Positions 1 to 8,089 of a stretch of 53,385 nucleotides of DNA are shown here, one piece after another. The number at the start of each line of letters is the position of its first letter. Position 1 is the first letter of the stretch. The DNA comes from Pseudomonadota bacterium. Its GTDB lineage: Bacteria; Pseudomonadota; Alphaproteobacteria; ATCC43930; CGMCC-115725. The notes beneath the pieces were generated by a model. That model had not been told where the DNA came from, searched no databases, and saw only the letters and a list, made by a program, of their open reading frames with translations. A program made the position numbers and the translations under genes. The stretch lies in the NCBI GenBank assembly GCA_021812165.1, contig JAKAOO010000002.1, positions 1 through 53,385 of the forward strand, written 5' to 3'.

Positions 1-548
1 GCGAGCCCCGAGACATCGCCGAACCGCACCATGCCCGGTCGATCCTCCTCGCCGATCGCGATGACGAGGCGCAGATCGGGGAGCCGCGCCGCATGAAGAC
101 CGCCGGGCGGGGCATGCGCGATCTCGGGCGCGAGCTCATGGAGCATCGCCAGATAGTTGCTCGTCTTGAACGAGGGCGCGGTGATGAGCGCGACGCAGCC
201 CGATTTGTTGAGGGCGTATTCGAGCTCGGCCACGCGATAGGCGGGGTTGATGTTGACGAGAATGATCCCGGCCCTCGCGCTCGCCAACTGGGCGAGGACC
301 CACTCTGCATTGTTCGGCGACCAGATGGCGACCCGCTCGCCGCGCTTCAAGCCGAGCGCAAAGAGGCCGGCCGCAAAAGCGTCGACGCGCTCTTTCAGTT
401 CGGCATAGGACCAGCGAATTCCCTGATGGCGCACGACGAGCGCGTCGCGCTCGCCGAAGCGCCGGGCGATGCGGTCGAAATTGACGCCGATCGTCTCGCC
501 GATAAACGGCCGATCGCTCGCTCCGTGCACGTAGCTCAGCTCCGTCAT
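1..548 (-). CDS. Acyl-CoA synthetase (AMP-binding), N-terminal part, runs off the window
   Basis: The minus strand is open from an ATG at 548 to the window edge, giving about 182 residues beginning MTELSYVHG. The conserved N-terminal pattern of FadD-like ATP-dependent acyl-CoA ligases is visible: a 'W-S-Y-A-E-L' segment near residue 47, 'G-L-K-R-G-E-R-V-A-I-W-S-P-N' near 65-80, and 'A-R-A-G-I-I-L-V-N-I-N-P-A-Y' near 90-104. These enzymes activate fatty or aromatic acids to acyl-CoA through an acyl-adenylate. The AMP-binding P-loop and the C-terminal domain lie outside the window, so substrate class cannot be judged. The small membrane protein gene at 601-774 lies just upstream on the same strand. 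Confidence 0.85.
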   Translation of the reverse strand, partial: MTELSYVHGASDRPFIGETIGVNFDRIARRFGERDALVVRHQGIRWSYAELKERVDAFAAGLFALGLKRGERVAIWSPNNAEWVLAQLASARAGIILVNINPAYRVAELEYALNKSGCVALITAPSFKTSNYLAMLHELAPEIAHAPPGGLHAARLPDLRLVIAIGEEDRPGMVRFGDVSGL

Positions 549-600
549 GGCTCCCTCCCGCGCATTCCCGCCTGCCATTTTCGGCTCCTCACGGCTTGCG

Positions 601-774
601 TCAATGGAAGAGCGCGAAATAAAGGACGTAGAGCCAGGAGAGGATGCCGTCGATGATCGCCCACAGGATCGAATGTTGGTTCGTGTAGGAGATCGCGATT
701 GCGAGAGCCGAGCCGAAGCTCGCCCCCCATCTCGCGCCTTCGAAGCGGATGCTGTAAGCGCGTGGTCCGTTCAT
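601..774 (-). CDS. Small hypothetical membrane protein (57 aa)
   Basis: A short open frame of 57 residues, starting MNGPRAYS, has a hydrophobic C-terminal half (roughly residues 18-55, with 'A-L-A-I-A-I-S-Y' and 'I-I-D-G-I-L-S-W-L-Y-V-L-Y') that could form one or two membrane helices. The ATG at 774 is preceded by GAGAGG with good spacing, while the in-frame ATG at 798 has no ribosome-binding site, so 774 is preferred. Small proteins of this type, with a 'W-x-I-I-D-G-I-L-S-W-x-Y-V' core, are common in proteobacteria, but I cannot assign a function. It lies just upstream of the acyl-CoA synthetase gene on the same strand. Confidence 0.65.
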   Translation of the reverse strand: MNGPRAYSIRFEGARWGASFGSALAIAISYTNQHSILWAIIDGILSWLYVLYFALFH

Positions 775-909
775 GCCGCCTCTCTCACAATAAGCCATGG
801 GGCCAGTATAGGCTCGCCGCGCCTCGAAGCGAGGAGCAAAGCCGCGGCTTGACGGCCGGCGGCGGCGGGCGGAAGAATTCGCCCGTGTCAGCCGGGAGGG
901 AGAAGCGCG

Positions 910-1824
910 ATGGCCGAAATCCGCATCATCACAGAGGGGCTCAGATTCCCCGAAGGGCCGGTGGCGCTCGCCGACGGCTCGGTCGTCTTGGGCGAGATCG
1001 CCGGCGGGGCGGTGACGCGCGTTGCCCCGGACGGCAGGAAATCCCTCGTTGCGGCGACGGGCGGCGGGCCGAACGGCCTCGCTTTCGGGCCCGACGGCGC
1101 GCTTTATCTCTGCAACAACGGCGGCAACGAATACGCCCATGGCGGATTTCTCTCGACCGGTCCCGTCAAGGACTACAAGACCGGGTCCATCCAAAGGATC
1201 GATCTCAAAAGCGGCGGCGTGCGGACGCTCTATACCCATTGCGGCGGCAACAAGCTGTCGGCGCCCAACGACATCGTCTTCGACCGCGAGGGCGGGTTCT
1301 ATTTCACCGATCTCGGCAAACGATACGCCCGCCAGCGCGATCATGGCGGGATCTACTACGCGCTCCCCGACGGCTCGAAGATCGTCGAACTCGCCTATCC
1401 CTTTTTGACCCCGAACGGCGTGGGCCTTTCGCCCGACGAAAAGACGCTTTACGTCGCCGACACCGAGAGTTCGCGGCTCATCGCCTATGACATTCTCGCG
1501 CCGGGGCGCCTCACCATCGCGCCGTTCCCGGCGCCCTGGGGCGGGCGTCTCGTTTGCGGGCTGCCGGGATTCCAGCGCTTCGACAGCCTCGCCGTCGAGG
1601 CGAACGGGAATGTCTGCGTCGCCACTCTCGTCACAGGCCACATCACCGTCATCGCTCCGGACGGACGGGTGGTGCGGCAAGAGAAGATGCCCGACGTTTA
1701 TCCGACCAACATTTGCTTCGGCGGCCCCGGGATGAAGACCGCCTACATTACGCTTTCGGCAAGTGGAGAGCTTGCGGCGATCGATTGGCCCGAGCCCGGC
1801 CTCAAACTCAATTTCGCCGCTTGA
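910..1824 (+). CDS. SMP-30/gluconolactonase-like beta-propeller hydrolase
   Basis: The 304-residue protein has the SMP-30/LRE family signature: 'F-P-E-G-P' at residues 13-17 supplies the metal-binding Glu, 'A-P-N-D' in the middle and 'T-P-N-G-V-G-L-S-P-D' followed by 'Y-V-A-D-T' supply the Asn and Asp ligands. The family is made of six-bladed beta-propeller, divalent-metal lactonases that hydrolyse sugar lactones and related esters. There is no signal peptide, so it should be cytoplasmic. A GGGAGGGAG ribosome-binding site precedes the ATG. It is followed after only 7 bases by a zinc alcohol dehydrogenase, suggesting a two-gene operon for oxidation of an alcohol, aldehyde or sugar and opening of a lactone; the substrate is unknown. 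Confidence 0.88.
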   Translation: MAEIRIITEGLRFPEGPVALADGSVVLGEIAGGAVTRVAPDGRKSLVAATGGGPNGLAFGPDGALYLCNNGGNEYAHGGFLSTGPVKDYKTGSIQRIDLKSGGVRTLYTHCGGNKLSAPNDIVFDREGGFYFTDLGKRYARQRDHGGIYYALPDGSKIVELAYPFLTPNGVGLSPDEKTLYVADTESSRLIAYDILAPGRLTIAPFPAPWGGRLVCGLPGFQRFDSLAVEANGNVCVATLVTGHITVIAPDGRVVRQEKMPDVYPTNICFGGPGMKTAYITLSASGELAAIDWPEPGLKLNFAA

Positions 1825-1831
1825 GGGTCTG

Positions 1832-2920
1832 ATGAAAGCAGCCGTGCTCCATGCTCCGAACCAACCGTTGACGATCGAGGACATCGCTCTCGAGAAGCCG
1901 CGTTCGCGCGAGGTCTTGCTCCGAACCGCCTTTGCCGGCCTCTGCCACAGCGATCTCCATTTCATCGAAGGCCTCTACCAGCATCCGACCCCTTGCGTCT
2001 TGGGCCACGAATCCTCGGCCGTCGTCGAGGCGGTCGGCGAGGATGTGAGCTATGTGAAGCCGGGCGATCCCGTCATCACCTGCCTTTCCGTGTTTTGCGG
2101 CACCTGCCCGCAGTGCCTCACCGGGCACCCGAACCTTTGCGAGAACACCGACATCAAGATGCTGCCCGGCGTCTCGCGCCGTCTCAGTTGGAAAGGCGGC
2201 GAACGGATGCATCAGTTCATGAACCTTTCCTCCTTTGCCGAGGCGATGCTGGTGCACGAGAACGCGATCGTGAAGATCGACGCCGACATCCCTCTCGACC
2301 GCGCGGCGCTCGTCGGCTGCGGGGTGATGACCGGGGTCGGCGCCGTCTTCAATGCCGCCAAGGTCGAGCCGGGATCGAGCGTCGCCGTCATCGGTTGCGG
2401 CGGCGTCGGGCTGTCGGCGGTCAACGGCGCGGCGCTTGCCGGAGCCGAGCGGATCATCGCCATCGACACGGTGCCCTCGAAGCTCGAACTCGCCCGCGAG
2501 CTCGGCGCCACCGACACCGTGAATGCCAGCAACGCCGACCCGGTCAAGGCCGTCAGAGAAATGACGAAGGGCGGCGTCCACTATTCCTTCGAAGCCCTCG
2601 GCACCAAGTCGACCGCCGAACAGGCCTTCCAAATGCTGCGTGCGGGCGGGACCGCGACCATCATCGGCATGGTCCCGTTCGGCGTCAAAATCGAGCTTCA
2701 CGGTTTCGATTTTTTGCGCGACCGCAAGCTTCAGGGAACCTCGATGGGCGGCAACCGGTTTCGCGTCGACATGCCGCGGCTTCTGTCTCTCTGGCGTCAG
2801 GGGCGCCTCAAGCTCGACCACCTGATTTCCGGGCGCCTCAAGCTCGCAGAGATCAACGAGGGCTTTGCGGCCTTGAAATCGGGCGCGCCCGTCCGCCAGC
2901 TCATCGATTTCGGCGTCTGA
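1832..2920 (+). CDS. Zinc-dependent alcohol dehydrogenase (MDR family)
   Basis: The start is set at the ATG at 1832, preceded by GAGGGT that overlaps the stop of the SMP-30 gene; this gives 362 residues. Catalytic zinc ligands are visible: Cys38 in 'G-L-C-H-S-D', His59-Glu60 in 'L-G-H-E' and a Cys in 'V-G-C-G-V-M-T-G'. The structural zinc lobe has Cys89, 92, 95 and 103 ('C-G-T-C-P-Q-C-L-T-G-H-P-N-L-C'). The Rossmann motif 'V-I-G-C-G-G-V-G' follows. Such enzymes oxidise primary alcohols with NAD; the architecture resembles class III/NDMA-type dehydrogenases, but the exact substrate cannot be read. It is probably co-transcribed with the lactonase. Its end nearly touches the convergent antitoxin gene. 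Confidence 0.92.
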   Translation: MKAAVLHAPNQPLTIEDIALEKPRSREVLLRTAFAGLCHSDLHFIEGLYQHPTPCVLGHESSAVVEAVGEDVSYVKPGDPVITCLSVFCGTCPQCLTGHPNLCENTDIKMLPGVSRRLSWKGGERMHQFMNLSSFAEAMLVHENAIVKIDADIPLDRAALVGCGVMTGVGAVFNAAKVEPGSSVAVIGCGGVGLSAVNGAALAGAERIIAIDTVPSKLELARELGATDTVNASNADPVKAVREMTKGGVHYSFEALGTKSTAEQAFQMLRAGGTATIIGMVPFGVKIELHGFDFLRDRKLQGTSMGGNRFRVDMPRLLSLWRQGRLKLDHLISGRLKLAEINEGFAALKSGAPVRQLIDFGV

Positions 2921-2921
2921 C

Positions 2922-3554
2922 CTACTCCTCGATCTCGCGGACAAGCTCTTCCGCATTATAGATCGGCCAGTGATCGAGGCCGGTAATCCAGGGAGCCCGC
3001 GTGCGCAGGGAATCCCACTCTTCGCCGGCGAAATCCAGCGCGTCTCCAAGAGTAGGGAATTCCCGGCGGTCCGCCCAGGCCCCTCGGTGGCCGGGCGATA
3101 CTCCTGCCGACACCGGGCTCAAACGCAACACGACCGGGCCGTAATGCGGATCGCGCGTTCGATATCGCCGGCTGTCGAGGTCTTCGGACGGCACCCGGAG
3201 CACCGGCGCCAGTTTGCGCAAGCTGTCGCCTCTGCCCGCTTTGCGGCCGGTCTCGATCTCCGCAAGATAGCTTGCCGCGATGCCCGCTTGCGCGGCGAGC
3301 GCGCGCTGTGAAAAGCCGCGCTTTTCCCGCCAGACCTTGACCGGGCTTTCGCCGTTGAGAAGCCGCATTGCCTCGGCGGCAGTCAAATAATCCGCCCGCG
3401 CGGCCGTCTTGCCCACCACGTGCTCACGAGCGCGGCGCTCGACGACGGCGGCGCGATCCCGCGCGTCTTCCAGCTCTTCTTGCACCCTTTGCCAATCGTC
3501 GCGGCTGATCGTAACGGTATCCTCGGTCTCGCGCAGGATCCTTACCGAACTCAT
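2922..3554 (-). CDS. XRE-family antitoxin with long C-terminal extension
   Basis: From the ATG at 3554 the protein is 210 residues. Residues 1-75 carry a short N-terminal segment with a predicted helix ('W-Q-R-V-Q-E-E-L-E-D-A-R-D-R-A'), and about 75-125 form an XRE helix-turn-helix ('K-R-G-F-S-Q-R-A-L-A-A-Q-A-G-I'...'Y-L-A-E-I-E-T-G-R-K-A-G'). The start overlaps the stop of the upstream RelE-type toxin by 4 bases (ATGA), so the two are translationally coupled in the toxin-first order of HigBA-like modules. Typical antitoxins of this layout end after the HTH; here a further ~85 residues follow ('Y-G-P-V-V-L-R-L-S-P' to the end), which may be a fused second protein or DNA-binding accessory domain. 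Confidence 0.8.
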   Translation of the reverse strand: MSSVRILRETEDTVTISRDDWQRVQEELEDARDRAAVVERRAREHVVGKTAARADYLTAAEAMRLLNGESPVKVWREKRGFSQRALAAQAGIAASYLAEIETGRKAGRGDSLRKLAPVLRVPSEDLDSRRYRTRDPHYGPVVLRLSPVSAGVSPGHRGAWADRREFPTLGDALDFAGEEWDSLRTRAPWITGLDHWPIYNAEELVREIEE

Positions 3555-3802
3555 CTGTAAACCTCCCGGCGATGCGCGACCCGGTCGAGGATCACGTCGC
3601 CCTCTTCGATCGAGAACACCGCCCTCCACCGGCCCTGGCGTAATCTGTAAGAGCCGGCCTCGCCCTTCAGCGCAACCACGTTCGGATGCCGCTCGTCGGG
3701 TGCTGCGGCAATCCGTTCCAGGCGTTCCAAGAGGCGTTCCGCCTCGGCCCGCGGCAGTCCCGCAAGCTCCTTCATGACGGGCGGCGGGATGATGAGGGTC
3801 AC
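3551..3802 (-). CDS. RelE/ParE-superfamily toxin
   Basis: This 83-residue protein has the size and closing pattern of RelE/HigB-like mRNA interferases: an N-terminal helical half ('L-P-R-A-E-A-E-R-L-L-E-R-L-E-R-I'), then beta strands with 'G-S-Y-R-L-R-Q-G-R-W-R-A-V-F' and 'V-I-L-D-R-V-A-H-R-R-E-V-Y-R'. The 'Y-R-x-R-x-G-x-W-R' stretch and final 'H-R-R-E-V-Y' are characteristic of the family, which cleaves mRNA in the ribosome A site. The apparent start is GTG with a weak ribosome-binding site. It lies directly upstream of, and overlaps by 4 bases, the XRE antitoxin gene. All expected core elements are present, so the module may be functional. Confidence 0.85.
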   Translation of the reverse strand: MTLIIPPPVMKELAGLPRAEAERLLERLERIAAAPDERHPNVVALKGEAGSYRLRQGRWRAVFSIEEGDVILDRVAHRREVYR

Positions 3803-3923
3803 CCGCGGCGCTCGCTCATAGCGAGCATATTGTCATTCCTGCCGGTTACGGCAACATCTTTCGATCGTCTCGGCAGCGCGCGCTCCCGATGACGTGGACC
3901 GCCCGTCCGCCAGCTTATCGGCT

Positions 3924-5207
3924 TTACCGCGTGACCGCCCGCGCCGGCCGCCGCAGAAGCCAGAACGTAAGGGCGCCCAAAGAGTAGCTTGCGATCGACA
4001 GGTAAAACGCGAGCCGGTAGCTGCCGGTAAGGTCGAAGATCCGGCCGGCCGACCAAGCGCCCAGAGCCGCGCCGATGCCGCTGCCGATCGTGATGACCCC
4101 GAGGATCCGCCCGAGCTGGCGCCCGGCGAAGAGATCGGCGGTCTTGGCGGCGATCGGCGGCCCTCTTGCGCCCAAGGTGAGGCCGAATAAACACGCGAAG
4201 AGCCAGAAAAAGACGCGGTCCTCGGGTCCGGAGATGAAGAGAGCAAAGACGTCTCCGAGGATCGAAGCGGCGTAGGAGAAGATCGCCGAGAGCTCGCGCC
4301 CGACAAAATCGGAAAGAGTGCCCGTAAGGATGATGCCGACGATCGCGAGCGAGCCCCCGGCGCCGATCACCCCGGCCGCATAGAGTTTCGGAAAGCCTTC
4401 CGCGACGGCAAAGGCGAGCTGGTGCAGGGTCACGAGAAAGCTGCCGAAGCCGGTAAAAAGATAAACCGCGACGAGGAGCCAGAAATGCCGCGTGCGCATG
4501 GCGCGCGTGAGAGTCCAATCGGCGTGCGGCGCCGCGACCGGCGGCGGCGCCTTCGAGACGGCGGACGCGGGTACGACCTTCTCCCGCAAACCCTCCGCGC
4601 GGCGGAAGAGACGGGCCAAAGGAACGAGCAAGACCCCGATCAAAGCCGCTTCGGCGAGGTACGCCGCGCGCCAGCCGATCGCCGAGATCGTAAACTCGGC
4701 AACGGGGATCGCGAGTGCGCGGCCAAAGGCGCCTGCGGATTGCAGTACGGCCACCGCCATCCCGCGGCGGCGCACGAAATGCCGCGACAAGATCGGGACG
4801 AAGACGACGATCCCGAGCGCGCTCGCGCCGAAGGTCATGACGATCCCGTAAAGAAGGACGACCTGCCAAAGCGCCCACACTCCCGCATTGGCGACCGCGC
4901 CGAGCGCAAGAACAAGACCGCCGAAGAGGACCACGCGGCCCGCGCCAAGCCGGTCGGCGAGACCGCCGACGAGTGGCGAACTCGCGCCGGCCGCCAGTTG
5001 CGCGACCGAATAGCCGAGCGAAGTCGCCGCCCGGCTCCAGCCAAAGGTCGCGAGGTAGGCGAGCAGAAAGACGGGATAGGACTGCATCACGAGCGCGCTC
5101 ACGGCGAAAGCGGCGCCGGCGCCGCCGAGGACGAGCCAACCTTGGCGCGACGCCCCGACCCCTGCGCTCGATGCGCGATCCTCGCCTACCCGCATTCGCT
5201 GCCCCAC
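3924..5207 (-). CDS. MFS transporter
   Basis: The 427-residue protein has about twelve hydrophobic segments in two halves, with the MFS loop motif between TM2 and TM3 ('G-G-L-A-D-R-L-G-A-G-R') and a related motif in the second half ('G-T-L-S-D-F-V-G-R-E'). It belongs among monocarboxylate/oxalate-formate type antiporters by general look, but substrate is not readable. The GTG at 5207 is preceded by GAAGGG at suitable distance and is preferred over the ATG at 5195. It stands alone on the minus strand, 121 bases upstream of the toxin-antitoxin pair. Confidence 0.88.
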   Translation of the reverse strand: MGQRMRVGEDRASSAGVGASRQGWLVLGGAGAAFAVSALVMQSYPVFLLAYLATFGWSRAATSLGYSVAQLAAGASSPLVGGLADRLGAGRVVLFGGLVLALGAVANAGVWALWQVVLLYGIVMTFGASALGIVVFVPILSRHFVRRRGMAVAVLQSAGAFGRALAIPVAEFTISAIGWRAAYLAEAALIGVLLVPLARLFRRAEGLREKVVPASAVSKAPPPVAAPHADWTLTRAMRTRHFWLLVAVYLFTGFGSFLVTLHQLAFAVAEGFPKLYAAGVIGAGGSLAIVGIILTGTLSDFVGRELSAIFSYAASILGDVFALFISGPEDRVFFWLFACLFGLTLGARGPPIAAKTADLFAGRQLGRILGVITIGSGIGAALGAWSAGRIFDLTGSYRLAFYLSIASYSLGALTFWLLRRPARAVTR

Positions 5208-5743
5208 CCGTGCCCTTCATCGCAGCGGCTCGACACGCTCCGCGATCGGCGAGCCTATCGCAAGCGTAAGGAAATCGCCCTCTTCGATTTGAGGAGCGCG
5301 GGCAACCCGCGCGGGCGCCTCGGCGTTCCGAGGCGGCATCGCCCGAGCCGATCGTGCGTCGGCGGGCGGGCAGCTCCGCCGGATCAGGAATTGGCGTCCG
5401 GCAATCCGAATTGTGTCACGACGAATTTACGAAGTATACAATAGAGTACCGACATTTAGATGCGCAAAATACAATATTACTAGGTTGGTGTGTCGAATGA
5501 TTACTTATTCTTGTTGACGCGCTCTCTGCAATTGCTGCCTATATGTGTGGCTTGCCGCAGGGGACAGGGAATGCGGTGCCGGATGCGGCCTTTGGGCATT
5601 CTCGTCGGGGCGGAGCAGGTGTTGCGCGGGTGCCGCGCCCCGACCTCGCCGGTGCCGGGCCGCGAGTTCAGGCTCCGCAACCCGATGACCGGGCGCAAGC
5701 TTTGAAGAACCCTCCAGACGTGCAGCGGAATAGGGAGAGGAAG
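5208..5743 (+). other. Gene-free stretch with an AT-rich patch
   Basis: No convincing gene was found between the MFS start and the secreted protein at 5744. The portion at about 5425-5520 is clearly richer in A and T than its surroundings and probably holds promoter signals: a TTGACG hexamer lies at 5514-5519 and TATATG at 5540-5545, though their 20-base spacing is longer than ideal. Frames that extend the 5744 gene upstream through 5543 have no ribosome-binding site and an atypical composition. Confidence 0.5.
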
Positions 5744-6334
5744 ATGCATGCTTCGAAAGACCGCCGTTTGCCCGGCATCGCGGCGATCATGGTCGCGGCT
5801 CTCTTTGCCGCCGGTACCGCGGCGCCGGCGTTCGCCGACGGGCATGGCCCCGACAACAGCACCCTTCACGGCACCTACAGCGTTCGTTCTCTCGGCTATG
5901 ACGATTCCGCAACCCACCCCGACAGCGACGCAAGCGGCGCAGCGGGACCCGGCATTCCGGTTTCCACTTCGGGCGTCCTCGTCTTTGACGGAAACGGCCA
6001 TATCACCAGCGGCGACCTCTTCAACGCCTATGGTTTCGACGGAGCGACAAACGGCGGTCAGGGCTGCGTCGCGCAGTTGAGCGCGACCGGCACCTACACC
6101 GTCAATGCCGACGGAACGGTCGTCGTCACCCTCAACACGACCCTGACCAACGATGCCCCCGGCGGCGTCACGGATCCGTGCAGCCAGTCCGTCGGCTCGA
6201 CGGGCAGCGCGGTTTTGGCCGGAGGCGTCGGCCCCAATGGCAAACAGATCGATTTTACCGGCCTCTCCCCGACCGAGGTCGTGATCGATGGCGAGATGAC
6301 CCGCGCAAGCGGGAAGGGAAGCGGAGACAACTGA
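5744..6334 (+). CDS. Secreted hypothetical protein
   Basis: The ATG at 5744, with GGGAGAGGAAG just upstream, gives 196 residues. Residues 1-32 form a classical signal peptide: basic start (K-D-R-R), a hydrophobic core ('I-A-A-I-M-V-A-A-L-F-A-A-G-T-A-A') and an 'A-F-A' cleavage site. The mature part is rich in Gly, Asp, Thr and Asn, with repeated beta-strand patterns such as 'G-T-Y-S-V', 'G-V-L-V-F-D-G-N-G-H-I-T-S-G' and 'G-T-Y-T-V-N-A-D-G-T'. These resemble a family of small periplasmic or extracellular beta proteins seen in soil alpha- and betaproteobacteria. It has two Cys that could form a disulfide. Function is unknown. A hairpin terminator follows at 6397. Confidence 0.8.
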   Translation: MHASKDRRLPGIAAIMVAALFAAGTAAPAFADGHGPDNSTLHGTYSVRSLGYDDSATHPDSDASGAAGPGIPVSTSGVLVFDGNGHITSGDLFNAYGFDGATNGGQGCVAQLSATGTYTVNADGTVVVTLNTTLTNDAPGGVTDPCSQSVGSTGSAVLAGGVGPNGKQIDFTGLSPTEVVIDGEMTRASGKGSGDN

Positions 6335-6396
6335 ACGACGGCCCGATCGCGCGATCGCGGGCGCCGCATGCGCGGCACGGCCACGCTTTGAAAAAC

Positions 6397-6422
6397 GTGA
6401 GGCGGGCTTCGTTTCGCCTCAC
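6397..6422 (+). terminator. Probable intrinsic terminator after the secreted protein gene
   Basis: A perfect 8-bp stem (GTGAGGCG at 6397-6404 with CGCCTCAC at 6415-6422) encloses a 10-base loop. It is preceded by five A residues and followed by a pyrimidine-rich CTCTTTCCC run, so the U-tract is imperfect. Confidence 0.5.
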
Positions 6423-6526
6423 CTCTTTCCCGTCTTCCCTCGGGCCCTCTCTTGATCGCCCGCATGAACGATGATCTTTTACGCCTCTAAGAACCGAGCC
6501 GAGGCGATCGGGAAAGCCGGGCGAGG

Positions 6527-8089
6527 ATGCGGGTCGAAGAGGCGACGATCGAAGAGCTCGAACGGGCGCTCCGCTGCGGCGAGCTGACGGCAAGTGCGCT
6601 CACCGCGGCCTATCTCGCCCGCATCGCGGCTTATGACGCGAATCTCAATGCGGTTCGCGAGACCAATCCCGAGGCGCCCGAGATCGCCGCCTCGCGCGAC
6701 GCCGCGACGCGCAAGCCGCGCCCGCTCGAAGGCATCCCGATCCTTCTCAAAGACAATATCGCGACCGCCGACCGGCAGACGACGACGGCGGGTTCGCTCG
6801 CGCTCGCCAGAGCGCGGGCAAAGCGCGACGCAACCCTCGTGAGCCTCCTCTCGGCTGCCGGCGCCGTCATTCTCGGCAAGACCAATTTGACCGAATTCGC
6901 CAATATCCTCGCCCTCGATATGCCGGCCGGCTACAGCGCACTGGGCGGGCAGGTGAGAAACCCCTACCGCCCTCTTCTCGACGAACACGGCCTCCCTCTC
7001 GCTTCTCCCGGCGGTTCGTCGAGCGGCTCGGCGGTTGCGGTCGCGGCTTCTTTCGCGGCGGCCGCGATCGGCACGGAGACCGCGGGCTCGCTTTTGTCGC
7101 CGGCAAAAGAGAACGGCATCGTCACGGTGAAGCCGACGGTCGGGCTTCTCTCCCGCGCCGGGATCATCCCGATCGCCAAGAGCCAGGACACGGCGGGGCC
7201 GATGACGCGAACGGTGCGCGACGCCGCCATCCTTCTCAATGTCCTCGCCGCGCCCGATCCGCAGGACCCGCCGACGCTCGCCCAGAAGCGCCCCGCGGAT
7301 TACACGCGCTTTCTCGACAAGGACGGGCTCAAAGGGGCGCGGATCGGCATCCCGAGCGACCCCACAGACCCTGCGAACGACGTTTACTATGGCCGCTTGT
7401 CGGCGCCCGAGGCGCGCTTGATGGAGGAGGCGATCGCGGTTCTGGAGGATCTCGGCGCCACGCTCATCCGCGCCAATCTCTCGACCGCGGGTTGGATCGG
7501 CGGGCCCGGAACCGAGATCGCGATCCTCAATACCAACCCGCGCAGCGCCCGGCGATATCGCAAAGAGCGCCTCTCGCTCGTCCTCGTTTACGAGCTGAAA
7601 GAGGGCCTCGACGCCTATTTGCGCGATTGGGCCGAAGGGAGCGAGACGCAGAGCCTCGCCGAAATCATCGCCTTCAACGAGCGCCATCAAGAGGAAGCGT
7701 TGCGCTTCGGCCAGGACGTCTTTCTTGCGGCCGCGCAAACCCGCGGCGATCTTGCGGAAATCGAATATCGGGCCGCGCGGGGGAATGATCGGAGAAGCGC
7801 GCGCGAGGAAGGGCTCGACGCCTATTGCGATCGCCACCGTCTCGATGCGGTTCTTTTTCCCGGCGCCCGCGGGGCTCCGATCGCCGCCAAGGCCGGCTAT
7901 CCGAGCGTCCAAGTTCCGGCGGGCTTTGCCGAGAATGCCGACGGCGTCCCTCTGCCCTGCGGCATCACCTTTACCGGACAGGCTTGGAGCGAACCGCGTC
8001 TCCTCGCTTTTGCCTACGCCTTCGAACAGGCGACCAAAGCGCGCCGGCCGCCTCCCGGCTTTCCGCCGCTTCTCCGAAGCGGCGGCTAA
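6527..8089 (+). CDS. Amidase (amidase signature family)
   Basis: The 520-residue protein carries the Ser-cisSer-Lys machinery of the amidase signature family: Lys75 in 'L-L-K-D-N-I', the Gly/Ser-rich 'G-G-S-S-S-G-S-A' at 162-169, and the nucleophile in 'G-T-E-T-A-G-S' (Ser188). These cytoplasmic hydrolases cleave diverse amides; GatA is a relative, but no gatB/gatC lies nearby and the C-terminal half differs, so a GatA role is unlikely. The stretch 'A-K-S-Q-D-T-A-G-P-M-T-R-T-V-R-D-A-A' is typical of peptide-amidase-like members. The stop overlaps the convergent selenoprotein gene by 4 bases. The ribosome-binding site is weak. Confidence 0.9.
   Translation: MRVEEATIEELERALRCGELTASALTAAYLARIAAYDANLNAVRETNPEAPEIAASRDAATRKPRPLEGIPILLKDNIATADRQTTTAGSLALARARAKRDATLVSLLSAAGAVILGKTNLTEFANILALDMPAGYSALGGQVRNPYRPLLDEHGLPLASPGGSSSGSAVAVAASFAAAAIGTETAGSLLSPAKENGIVTVKPTVGLLSRAGIIPIAKSQDTAGPMTRTVRDAAILLNVLAAPDPQDPPTLAQKRPADYTRFLDKDGLKGARIGIPSDPTDPANDVYYGRLSAPEARLMEEAIAVLEDLGATLIRANLSTAGWIGGPGTEIAILNTNPRSARRYRKERLSLVLVYELKEGLDAYLRDWAEGSETQSLAEIIAFNERHQEEALRFGQDVFLAAAQTRGDLAEIEYRAARGNDRRSAREEGLDAYCDRHRLDAVLFPGARGAPIAAKAGYPSVQVPAGFAENADGVPLPCGITFTGQAWSEPRLLAFAYAFEQATKARRPPPGFPPLLRSGG

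Noticed and set aside
601-1965. A 454-codon minus-strand frame opposite the SMP-30 gene
   Set aside because: Only its last 57 codons look like a protein. The rest is antisense to the lactonase gene and has low-complexity Arg/Glu/Ala composition.
6527-8089. GatA subunit of the amidotransferase
   Set aside because: No gatB or gatC nearby, and the C-terminal half does not resemble GatA. The general amidase call is safer.
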